Virus record (IMG/VR): IMGVR_UViG_3300008267_000185
Span: 1 to 33,447 of that record
Length of the DNA stretch: 33,447 bases
Origin: a virus
Reading direction: 5' to 3' (one strand)
Positions 23,608-29,189 of this stretch are shown here, in pieces (position 1 is the first letter of the stretch; the number at the start of each line of letters is the position of its first letter). The notes beneath the pieces were generated by a model, which saw nothing but the letters and a program-made list of their open reading frames with translations, made no database searches and had not been told where the DNA came from. The translations under genes and the position numbers were made by a program.

Positions 23608-23895
23608 CTACCAAGGCGTATCGTCAAACGCGTCCGCACGGCCAGCGGGGCCGGTGAAATCGCGATTGTTAATCGGTGCCTCAATCTGGCGAGCCGGACT
23701 GATCTTGCCGCCAAGCATCGTGCCGTACTGGCCCTTCGCCCAAACGGCCACGTCCATCTTGACCACATCGCCGGGCTTTGCGCCGTCTGGAATGACGACA
23801 AGCGCCGACCCTTTCCAGTCCGGACCCTTCTCGTTTTTCTTCTCGCGCTCTTTGTAGATCGTGAGGTCGCCCGGTCGGGCTTCATATCCGGCCAT
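23608..23895 (-). CDS. Hypothetical protein between ERF and NinB (95 aa)
   Basis: This protein looks beta-rich: GDLTIYKEREKKNEKGPDWK, then GSALVVIPDGAKPGDVVKMD and VAVWAKGQYGTMLGGKISP, with a Pro/Gly/Asp-rich acidic tail ending DAFDDTPW. A small beta barrel followed by a flexible acidic tip recalls single-stranded DNA-binding proteins, whose acidic C-termini recruit partners. That resemblance is inference. Start overlaps the ERF stop (TAATG). Confidence 0.65.
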   Translation of the reverse strand: MAGYEARPGDLTIYKEREKKNEKGPDWKGSALVVIPDGAKPGDVVKMDVAVWAKGQYGTMLGGKISPARQIEAPINNRDFTGPAGRADAFDDTPW

Positions 23896-24578
23896 TAAAG
23901 TTCTTTCTTTCGGGTTTCGAGTTCGTCACGAAGCTGGATACGCCAGCCCCTCGGGAGTTTCTTCACGTCCTCATCGTGGTCACGGCACCACGTCTGCCAA
24001 GCCTCGACATTGGGAATGATCGGGATAGCGCCAAGCCACCCGTCCAGCGTTTCGCCCCATCCTTCAGCCTTGGCTTTCGCGGCGGACATTCCCGGACCAT
24101 CCGCACCCCACCAATCTGGACCTTCCGGATGAACGCTGATTGACGGGTTTTTCTCGACCTTGAGGCCAGACGCAGCGTTGCCGTCGTCATCCTCAACCGG
24201 CGCAAGGCCAAGCATGGCCATGAGCGCAAAGCGCCGACCGTAGGTGGTAGCGGACCCGGCCTCATGCGGGGACCACTTGGTCAGTGGCATATCGAAGTCT
24301 GTCTCTATCCACTCGCCGCTTTCGTGGACAATGCGGGTAGTGATGCACAGGGTTTTGGCTTCGGTGTTAGTCGCACCAGGCCCTTGGATGACGCACAGCC
24401 CGTTAGCGGACAGCGCGGCTCGGCTGGCCTCGATACAGTCCGCGAGCGTGGCGTATTTGGACGCCTTGCCGTTTTTTTTGAACCCGTCGTTTTCGGTGGT
24501 CTTTGCCACGCCTTCCATCGCATTGACGGCAAGCACCAGCGCGGGGCTGATTTTGGCTAGTGTGTCGCTGCTTCGCAT
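23895..24578 (-). CDS. ERF-family single-strand annealing protein
   Basis: This 227-aa protein has diagnostic ERF motifs: SKYATLADCIEASRAALSAN (~40-59), NGLCVIQGPG, then TKWSPHEAGSATTYGRRFAL and MAMLGLAPVEDDDGNA. ERF proteins form rings that anneal complementary single strands during phage recombination and genome circularisation. The C-terminal third, rich in Trp and charge, is variable as usual. The Shine-Dalgarno GGAGGA lies 7 nt before ATG. It is coupled to the preceding gene by 22 nt overlap. Confidence 0.9.
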   Translation of the reverse strand: MRSSDTLAKISPALVLAVNAMEGVAKTTENDGFKKNGKASKYATLADCIEASRAALSANGLCVIQGPGATNTEAKTLCITTRIVHESGEWIETDFDMPLTKWSPHEAGSATTYGRRFALMAMLGLAPVEDDDGNAASGLKVEKNPSISVHPEGPDWWGADGPGMSAAKAKAEGWGETLDGWLGAIPIIPNVEAWQTWCRDHDEDVKKLPRGWRIQLRDELETRKKEL

Positions 24579-24778
24579 TTGGCTTCCTCCATTGCCTTAT
24601 CGTATTGTTGCAGGGCGGTACGACAATCGCGGACGTATCGTGTTGCGAGCGGATCGCGACGGGTTTCAAACACTTCCGCCGTCATCAAAACGTGAAACCG
24701 CGTTGTGGGGTAATAGACGCCGCCAATGTCTTTCCACAGACGGCCATCCTCAAACTTGGCAAGCGGACGCTCAGTCAT
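24557..24778 (-). CDS. Hypothetical early protein (73 aa)
   Basis: ATG 24778 lies just inside the previous gene's end; extra residues upstream would be out of character. The product contains FEDGRLWKDIGGVYYPTTRF, then a helix with RDPLATRYVRDCRTALQQYD. It lies directly before ERF. No named domain. It might be a recombination accessory because of its position only. Confidence 0.6.
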   Translation of the reverse strand: MTERPLAKFEDGRLWKDIGGVYYPTTRFHVLMTAEVFETRRDPLATRYVRDCRTALQQYDKAMEEAKCEAATH

Positions 24779-24962
24779 CTGCTTTAGCCGCCGCTGCGTT
24801 ACCGAGACGGGCCACGGCTTTCCAAAGCCGCTCCATCTGATCGGGCTGCAAATCAGACAGCCGCTCCACGTTACCGATTGCAACGGTCAAATCTGACATT
24901 GCAGATTCAAACGTAATCGTGTGGTTGCGGAGGCCGCGCATGGATTCGATGATGTCAGTCAT
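24771..24962 (-). CDS. Small helical early protein (63 aa)
   Basis: The ATG at 24962 overlaps the preceding TGA and has GGAGG about 8 nt upstream. The protein is mainly helical: TDIIESMRGLRNHTITFESA, then LTVAIGNVERLSDLQPDQM and an Ala-rich C-terminal tail. No function is recognised. Confidence 0.6.
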   Translation of the reverse strand: MTDIIESMRGLRNHTITFESAMSDLTVAIGNVERLSDLQPDQMERLWKAVARLGNAAAAKADD

Positions 24963-25153
24963 TGCATCGCCTCCAGAATGTGCGTCCTGCCGTCGTCCTC
25001 GAAAAGCTGGAGCGCGCAATCCTGGCACATGACCTCGCCGTAAACCTCAAACGCCTCGACAGACGGGGACGCTTCCGGCTCGCCGCACTCAGGGCAGAAG
25101 CTGGCGTCCGTGTCATGGTCGCGCGGGAAGCAAAGGGGGTGCTTGTCCTCCAT
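24959..25153 (-). CDS. Small zinc-ribbon-like protein
   Basis: This 64-aa protein contains two Cys-x2-Cys knuckles, CPECGEP (~20) and MCQDCALQLF (~42), spaced as in a zinc ribbon. ATG 25153 forms TGATG with the preceding stop (GTG at 25156 is possible), with GGGAG 7 nt upstream. Zinc-ribbon proteins of this size often bind nucleic acid or act as adaptors. The specific role is unknown. Confidence 0.65.
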   Translation of the reverse strand: MEDKHPLCFPRDHDTDASFCPECGEPEASPSVEAFEVYGEVMCQDCALQLFEDDGRTHILEAMQ

Positions 25154-25464
25154 CACACCGCTCCCGTAATGTCAGCAGCAATGGCCAGCCAATCCGTCTT
25201 GGCGGGCTGGGCGGGGCACAGTTCCGACAGGCGATAGTCAGCAGCCCACGCTACCAGATAGCGAGCGGAGGCCGGGAACATATACACCTGATCGTCAATC
25301 CAATCAGCGCGGTCCTCTTCGGGCATATCCGCCGCTTGTTCGGCCAGCGAATAGCCTTCAGCGCGATAATCCGACGCGCCAACGTAATCATACTGGCCGA
25401 AACCGTCGCCGCCTTCGCGAGCGTAGGCTTCAAAAGCGTCCTGCATCCGGTCATATTTGGTCAT
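25153..25464 (-). CDS. Acidic early leftward protein (103 aa), first gene of operon
   Basis: ATG 25464 has GGGAG 7-8 nt upstream and follows the leftward promoter; upstream residues in the same frame lie in the promoter and are excluded. The protein is acidic and aromatic: YDRMQDAFEAYAREGGDGFG, then EQAADMPEEDRADWIDDQVY and WAADYRLSELCPAQPAKT. As the first gene of an early operon it is a candidate host-takeover or DNA-mimic protein, but only its position and net charge support this. Confidence 0.65.
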   Translation of the reverse strand: MTKYDRMQDAFEAYAREGGDGFGQYDYVGASDYRAEGYSLAEQAADMPEEDRADWIDDQVYMFPASARYLVAWAADYRLSELCPAQPAKTDWLAIAADITGAV

Positions 25465-25486
25465 GTCGTCTCTCCCTTGTTGGGCA

Positions 25487-25517
25487 CATATAGCCACGGG
25501 ACCGGATAGGGCGTCAA
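25487..25517 (-). promoter_or_regulatory. Putative early leftward promoter
   Basis: On the minus strand TTGACG (25517-25512) is followed by TATATG (25492-25487) with a 19-nt spacer, 20-odd nt before the first early gene's ribosome site. The -35 is near consensus and the spacer slightly long. It faces away from the rightward promoter, making 25465-25577 the divergent control region. Confidence 0.5.
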
Positions 25518-25541
25518 GCCGTTTTCTTATGTTTTTTGCGA

Positions 25542-25571
25542 TAGACATAGCGTTTTCGGTGTGCCTATGAT
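25542..25571 (+). promoter_or_regulatory. Putative rightward promoter predicting a leaderless mRNA
   Basis: TAGACA (25542-25547) and TATGAT (25566-25571) each match five of six consensus bases and are 18 nt apart. Transcription would start about 7 nt after the -10, which is the A of the ATG at 25578. No Shine-Dalgarno precedes that ATG, consistent with leaderless initiation, which is known to be common in Alphaproteobacteria. Confidence 0.5.
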
Positions 25572-25577
25572 GCGGCC

Positions 25578-25745
25578 ATGACCAAACAGCTTACCGACTA
25601 TCTTCGTGATGGCGAGCCGCAGCAACTCGCGGAAGCCCAAGAAATGCGGCGCAAAAGCCGACTGGATGCCGTCTATTACGGGGCCGTCATCAAGCAAATC
25701 ATGGACCGGGCCAGAGCGCGCCGGAAAGCCAAGGGAGAAGCCTAG
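25578..25745 (+). CDS. Small basic helical protein (55 aa), first gene of rightward operon
   Basis: The ATG at 25578 gives a protein with TKQLTDYLRDGEPQQLAEAQ, then RRKSRLDAVYYGAVIKQIM and a strongly basic end (DRARARRKAKGEA). It is probably two helices; the basic tail could contact nucleic acid. There is no ribosome site upstream; see the promoter entry. The stop and the next GTG share one base (TAGTG). Function unknown. Confidence 0.65.
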   Translation: MTKQLTDYLRDGEPQQLAEAQEMRRKSRLDAVYYGAVIKQIMDRARARRKAKGEA

Positions 25746-25843
25746 TGTTTGAGCAACTGCACTTTCCGCCCGCATGGGCAAAGGCCGCTAACGTGATCGG
25801 CCTGGTTCTGGCTGTCGTCATCCTCGCTGCGTGGGGGGTGTGA
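25745..25843 (+). CDS. 32-aa single-pass membrane micropeptide
   Basis: The GTG start shares one base with the previous stop, and the TGA shares one base with the next ATG (TGATG). The sequence is FEQLHFPPAWAKAANVIGLV followed by more hydrophobic residues (AVVILAAWGV), i.e. a short polar head and one transmembrane helix. Coupled spacing on both sides supports it. Its product would be an early membrane peptide; the role is unknown. Confidence 0.5.
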   Translation: MFEQLHFPPAWAKAANVIGLVLAVVILAAWGV

Positions 25844-26112
25844 TGTTCGCTTTCCTCAAACGCCTTGTGAAGCGGTACGGGTTCTTTCATCGCCCCGTTC
25901 AGGTCTATGCGCCAACCGCGCAATGGCAAGAGCATCCGTTCTTTTCCGACGCCGCTAACAGGAACCGACGCCTTGCGCTGATCGTGCAGGAACGGAACGC
26001 GCTCAAGGACGAGCTTGATAAGGCTATCAAGCAGAAGAAAAAGCGTTCTGGCATCTATGCCAAGCTTCGCGCTTTGAGCGTTGAGGAGCTTAACGTCGTG
26101 GCTGGCCGGTGA
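25843..26112 (+). CDS. Basic early protein (89 aa)
   Basis: This runs from ATG 25843. The N-terminal amphipathic helix FAFLKRLVKRYGFF could lie on a membrane. A middle with APTAQWQEHPFFSDAANRNR and a coiled, Lys-rich helix (KDELDKAIKQKKKRSG) follows, ending LSVEELNVVAGR. The tail resembles short phage proteins I cannot name. It overlaps the RusA gene start by 4 nt (GTGA). Confidence 0.65.
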   Translation: MFAFLKRLVKRYGFFHRPVQVYAPTAQWQEHPFFSDAANRNRRLALIVQERNALKDELDKAIKQKKKRSGIYAKLRALSVEELNVVAGR

Positions 26113-26450
26113 TTGAGTTGCCGTTCCCCGCTAAGGACTTGTGGCCTAACTCCCGACCCCACTGGGCTGCAAAGGCCAGAGCCACCAAAAAGCATCGCGC
26201 ATGGGCTTACGCGGCAACCCTCGCAGCCAAGGTTCCAAAGCCTGAAGGCCGCGTGAACTTCATCGTGACCGTTCACCCTCGCGCTACCCGTAAGATCGAC
26301 GCAGACAACGCCATAGCGGCAATGAAGGGATATTTTGACGGCATCGCTGACGCTCTTGGCGTGAATGATAGCACGTTCAATGCGCCGATGGTTTTGTTTG
26401 GCCTTCCGCGTCCTGGTGGTCTGGTCAGGATTGAGGTTCTGGCGGGATGA
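26109..26450 (+). CDS. rusA: RusA-family Holliday junction resolvase
   Basis: This 113-aa protein shows the RusA pattern: an N-terminal strand with LPFPAKDLWPNSRPHWAAK, a central FIVTVHPRATRKIDADNAI and KGYFDGIADALGVNDSTF, containing the conserved Asp residues (DADN...D...DD-like) that bind metal. RusA dimers cut four-way junctions during recombination and resolve branched DNA before packaging. It complements ERF and NinB. The start is GTG, coupled to the preceding gene. Confidence 0.88.
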   Translation: MIELPFPAKDLWPNSRPHWAAKARATKKHRAWAYAATLAAKVPKPEGRVNFIVTVHPRATRKIDADNAIAAMKGYFDGIADALGVNDSTFNAPMVLFGLPRPGGLVRIEVLAG

Positions 26451-27187
26451 CCGAAAAGCTAAAAGCTTTGGACTTGTTCAGCGGCATTGGCGGCTTTGCG
26501 CTTGGGTTTGAGCGGGCCGGAATCGAAACTGTCGCCTTCTGTGAAATCGAAAAATACCCCCGCCAGGTTCTGGCTGAAAGGTGGCCTGATGTTGTTTCCT
26601 ATGAAGACGTGCGAACCCTCACCGCCGCACAAATCCACGCAGACGGATTGCGACCTAACGTCATCTGCGGAGGGTTCCCCTGCCAAGATTTGTCTGTCTC
26701 CGGCAGGCTGGCGGGAATGGACGGAACCCGCTCAGGATTATGGTCGGAAATCGCCCGCCTTATTGGCGAACTTCGACCCGAATACGCGGTCATGGAAAAC
26801 GTCACAAACCTGCTTAGTGGCCCTGCTAACAACCCCGGAGGATGGTTCAGGCTCGTTCTCGGAGACCTGGCCGCGCTCGGGTATGATGCGGAGTGGCATT
26901 GCATACCGGCTGGAAACCTTGGCGCGCCCCACGAGCGAGACCGTATCTGGATTGTTGCCTACCCCCACAGCGCACAACGCGAAGGAGGGGGCATATCCCG
27001 CCGAATACACCAGGAATACACCAACGCTCGCCGCCGTTCTTGGTGGGAGGATAAACCCATCATTCAGCGAACAGCTAATGGGGTTCCCGCACAATCACAC
27101 CGCCTTAAGGCCCTAGGAAACGCGGTGGTGCCGATGATTCCTGAACTGATCGGACGGGCCATCATGGCTGATTGGGCGTCACTATGA
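26447..27187 (+). CDS. dcm: C5 cytosine DNA methyltransferase
   Basis: This 246-aa protein carries the C5-methyltransferase motifs in order: I LDLFSGIGGFALG (~9-20), IV GGFPCQDLS with catalytic Cys79, VI MENV (~116-119), VIII APHERDRIW (~160-168) and X ALGNAVVP (~222-229). At 246 aa the target-recognition region between VIII and X is only ~50 aa, so specificity is unclear. It could protect phage DNA from restriction. ATGA overlap on both ends. A second frame inside it also looks protein-like (see 26589-27116). Confidence 0.9.
   Translation: MTEKLKALDLFSGIGGFALGFERAGIETVAFCEIEKYPRQVLAERWPDVVSYEDVRTLTAAQIHADGLRPNVICGGFPCQDLSVSGRLAGMDGTRSGLWSEIARLIGELRPEYAVMENVTNLLSGPANNPGGWFRLVLGDLAALGYDAEWHCIPAGNLGAPHERDRIWIVAYPHSAQREGGGISRRIHQEYTNARRRSWWEDKPIIQRTANGVPAQSHRLKALGNAVVPMIPELIGRAIMADWASL
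26589..27116 (+). CDS. Putative overprinted protein inside the methyltransferase gene
   Basis: In the +1 frame relative to the methyltransferase, ATG 26589 (AAGGTGG 5 nt upstream) opens 175 codons. The translation includes AEGSPAKICLSPAGWREWTE, YDPN-like ANFDPNTRSWKTSQTCLVAL, SFSETWPRSGMMRSGIAYRL, VSGLLPTPTAHNAKEGAYP, RNTPTLAAVLGGRINPSF and LMGFPHNHTALRP. These strings closely resemble a protein family I recall from many phages, next to or inside C5-methyltransferase genes. Either the overlap is truly dual-coding or those family members are themselves shadow translations. Translation is unproven. Confidence 0.4.
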   Translation: MLFPMKTCEPSPPHKSTQTDCDLTSSAEGSPAKICLSPAGWREWTEPAQDYGRKSPALLANFDPNTRSWKTSQTCLVALLTTPEDGSGSFSETWPRSGMMRSGIAYRLETLARPTSETVSGLLPTPTAHNAKEGAYPAEYTRNTPTLAAVLGGRINPSFSEQLMGFPHNHTALRP

Positions 27188-27552
27188 CGCGCAAATCCTT
27201 CAGCGCCAAAGACCGGCTCCGCATCTTCACGGCTCACAACGGCGTTTGCGGCCTTTCCGGCGTCAAAATCAAGCCGGGTGACGCATGGCACATAGAACAC
27301 CGCGTTCCCGTCGCTCTAGGCGGGTCTAACGACGATGAGAACCTTTACCCGGCTCTTGTTGAGCCTCACGCCTTGAAGACGAAAGACGACGTTAAGGTCA
27401 TCCGCAAGGCTGATCGTCAGGCTGGCAATAAGGGCCAGTGGGCCAGACGACAAAAGCGAGGCTTTGGCCTTATCCAGTCTCGAAACGAATGGCCGAAGGG
27501 CCAGAAACTGCAATCACGCGGCTTCCAGAAGAAGCCCAAGGGGGACCAATGA
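27184..27552 (+). CDS. HNH endonuclease-like protein
   Basis: ATG 27184 overlaps the methyltransferase TGA. This 122-aa protein contains CGLSGVKIKPGDAWHIEHRV, PVALGGSNDDENLYPALVEP and HALKTKDD, which is an HNH beta-beta-alpha-metal core (H-E-H, N, H). The structural CxxC pairs seen in many HNH proteins are absent. The C-terminus is basic with Arg/Lys/Gln. Small HNH proteins in phages often nick DNA during packaging or recombination; which applies here is unknown. Confidence 0.75.
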   Translation: MTRKSFSAKDRLRIFTAHNGVCGLSGVKIKPGDAWHIEHRVPVALGGSNDDENLYPALVEPHALKTKDDVKVIRKADRQAGNKGQWARRQKRGFGLIQSRNEWPKGQKLQSRGFQKKPKGDQ

Positions 27553-27896
27553 GAACTTCAGTTGCTGACATTGTGCGGGAGGTCGCTGCAAAGCATGGGC
27601 TTTCCGTGGCCAGTCTTTTGGACCCGTGCCGACAGAGGGCCTACGCTTGGCCCCGTCAGGAGGCCATGTACCGCATCTTCACCGAATGCCCGCACATTTC
27701 ATATCCTGATGCTGGACGACGGCTAGGCGGGCGGGATCATACCACGGTTCTGCACGGCGTTAAGGCGTATTGTCAGCGCAACGGGATCAGGTACGCGGAC
27801 GCGGTTCGCTTGCGGTCAATGGACCGTGAGATTCCCTACTTTCACCGGATGATGAACGCATACGCTCAATCGATGGAGGCCGCGCGTGTCCAATAG
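27549..27896 (+). CDS. DnaA domain IV-like DNA-binding protein
   Basis: This 115-aa protein starts at ATG 27549 (ATGA, ribosome site GGGGGACC). Its core matches bacterial DnaA domain IV: VADIVREVAAKHGLSVASLL, then RQEAMYRIFTECPHISYPDA and GRRLGGRDHTTVLHGVKAYC, including the DnaA signature R-D-H-T-T-V. The AAA+ ATPase domain is missing. It could bind DnaA boxes at the phage origin or compete with host DnaA. DNA-binding fold assignment is firm; role is inference. Confidence 0.85.
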   Translation: MRTSVADIVREVAAKHGLSVASLLDPCRQRAYAWPRQEAMYRIFTECPHISYPDAGRRLGGRDHTTVLHGVKAYCQRNGIRYADAVRLRSMDREIPYFHRMMNAYAQSMEAARVQ

Positions 27897-28089
27897 CACC
27901 CACTACTTCCGCCCTTTGAAGCCCGCTGTGCTGGCCAGATCGACACCACCAGGTTTCGACAAGGAACGCGAGGCAGAGAACCGCCAGCGGGAGGGAGACG
28001 CAAAGCTGGTACGCGCTCTTGCGGAGGCTATTGCTAGGGGTGACAACCTTCCGGCAGGAACCCCGATACCGCTTAGGCTGATCGGCTAA
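27886..28089 (+). CDS. Small hypothetical protein (67 aa)
   Basis: GTG 27886 with GGAGG 6 nt upstream overlaps the DnaA-like gene end by 11 nt. The product contains HYFRPLKPAVLARSTPPGFD, then a charged helix (KEREAENRQREGDAKLVRAL) and ends LPAGTPIPLRLIG. No family is recognised. It may be co-expressed with the DnaA-like protein because of the overlap. Confidence 0.6.
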   Translation: MSNSTHYFRPLKPAVLARSTPPGFDKEREAENRQREGDAKLVRALAEAIARGDNLPAGTPIPLRLIG

Positions 28090-28113
28090 CAAAAATCACA
28101 AGGGGAAAACGTG

Positions 28114-28797
28114 ATGTTATCAAAAGCTGCAAAAAAGCATTTAGCCGCGATTATGGCGGAATACGGCGCGCTGGACCTGTCAGGCAAAGTCGATTGGCTT
28201 AACGCTATCCGCACCGAACTTCACAACGCTTCGCCGTTCTCCACCGAGCCGGTTGACCTTGTTTTGTGGGAACGGTCAGAGGGCGTGACTGCCAATGACT
28301 ACAACCCGAACAGCGTTGCGCCCCCTGAAATGGAGCTGCTGCGCCTCTCGATCATGGCAGACGGGTACACGCAGCCCGTGGTGACGCACCTTGATGATGA
28401 CGGGCGCGTTGTCGTTGACGGCTTTCACCGGACGCGGGTCTGTAAGGAAAGTCCGGACGTCGCAGCGCGGGTCAATGGTTACCTGCCCGTGGTGACAATC
28501 CGCGATCAGCAGTCCGACCGAAGCGACCGCATGGCGGCGACCATCCGGCACAACCGAGCGCGCGGAAAGCACAAGGTTGACGCCATGAGTGACATTGTTC
28601 TGGAGCTTAAGCGCCGGAACTGGTCGGATGAAAAGATTGGGAAAAACCTTGGCATGGACCCGGATGAGGTTCTGCGCCTTTGCCAAATCTCCGGGCTTGC
28701 AGAGATGTTTGCTGACCGCGCTTTTAGCGAGGCGTGGGAACCTGGCACCATCAATGAAGACGATAACCTTACGGTCGAGCTGGAGGAAATATCGTGA
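28114..28797 (+). CDS. ParB/Srx-fold protein, IbrB-like
   Basis: This ~227-aa protein starts at ATG 28114 with AAGGGG upstream (GTG 28111 is an alternative). The N-terminal third is variable. A ParB-like core has 'NPNSVAPPEMELLRLSIMA', GYTQPVVTHLDDDGRVVVDG and GFHRTRVCKESPD, where GFHRTR is the conserved ParB/Srx box. A C-terminal helix-turn-helix-like segment includes RNWSDEKIGKNLGMDPDEVL. ParB-fold proteins next to a PAPS-reductase-like gene are the IbrB/IbrA pairing seen in E. coli and phages. The biochemical role is not established. Confidence 0.8.
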   Translation: MLSKAAKKHLAAIMAEYGALDLSGKVDWLNAIRTELHNASPFSTEPVDLVLWERSEGVTANDYNPNSVAPPEMELLRLSIMADGYTQPVVTHLDDDGRVVVDGFHRTRVCKESPDVAARVNGYLPVVTIRDQQSDRSDRMAATIRHNRARGKHKVDAMSDIVLELKRRNWSDEKIGKNLGMDPDEVLRLCQISGLAEMFADRAFSEAWEPGTINEDDNLTVELEEIS

Positions 28798-29189
28798 GCC
28801 GCGTTTATCATCATCACGACAAGCTGGAGGAATATCACTGCGGCTTGTGGCGCATCACAACCGGCGAAGAGCGGCGTTCATATGTCGCGCAAAGCCTGCT
28901 GCTAATGCGAGACACGCCGCGCTTTCGACGCGCAATGGAGGATGTGGTCGAGCAATGGCCGTTTGCCAGCGAACACAATCTTAGCGCCCAAAACATTAAC
29001 CGGCTGGCATGGCTTGGCCACGCTGGGTGTTGCTTGGCGGTTTCCTCTCCAGAAGATTGCACCCGCGCGGCTTGGCATTGGTTGTCCCGTGCGGAGCAAG
29101 ACGCCGCGAACGCAGCGGCAGCAGAGGTCATCGCGCTATGGGATGACGCTTCTCACCCGACGCTTTTTCCGATGGGGCCGAAATGCTGA
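28794..29189 (+). CDS. Conserved unknown protein between IbrB- and IbrA-like genes (131 aa)
   Basis: GTG 28794 forms a GTGA overlap with the ParB-like stop and has GGAGGA 7-8 nt upstream. The product includes YHHHDKLEEYHCGLWRI, ERRSYVAQSLLLMRDTPRF, ASEHNLSAQNINRLAWLGHA and CTRAAWHWLSRAEQDAANAA. Conserved His, Trp and Cys residues suggest a defined fold. I recall similar proteins in phages in the same place, but no function. Probably a third component of the cassette. Confidence 0.75.
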   Translation: MSRVYHHHDKLEEYHCGLWRITTGEERRSYVAQSLLLMRDTPRFRRAMEDVVEQWPFASEHNLSAQNINRLAWLGHAGCCLAVSSPEDCTRAAWHWLSRAEQDAANAAAAEVIALWDDASHPTLFPMGPKC

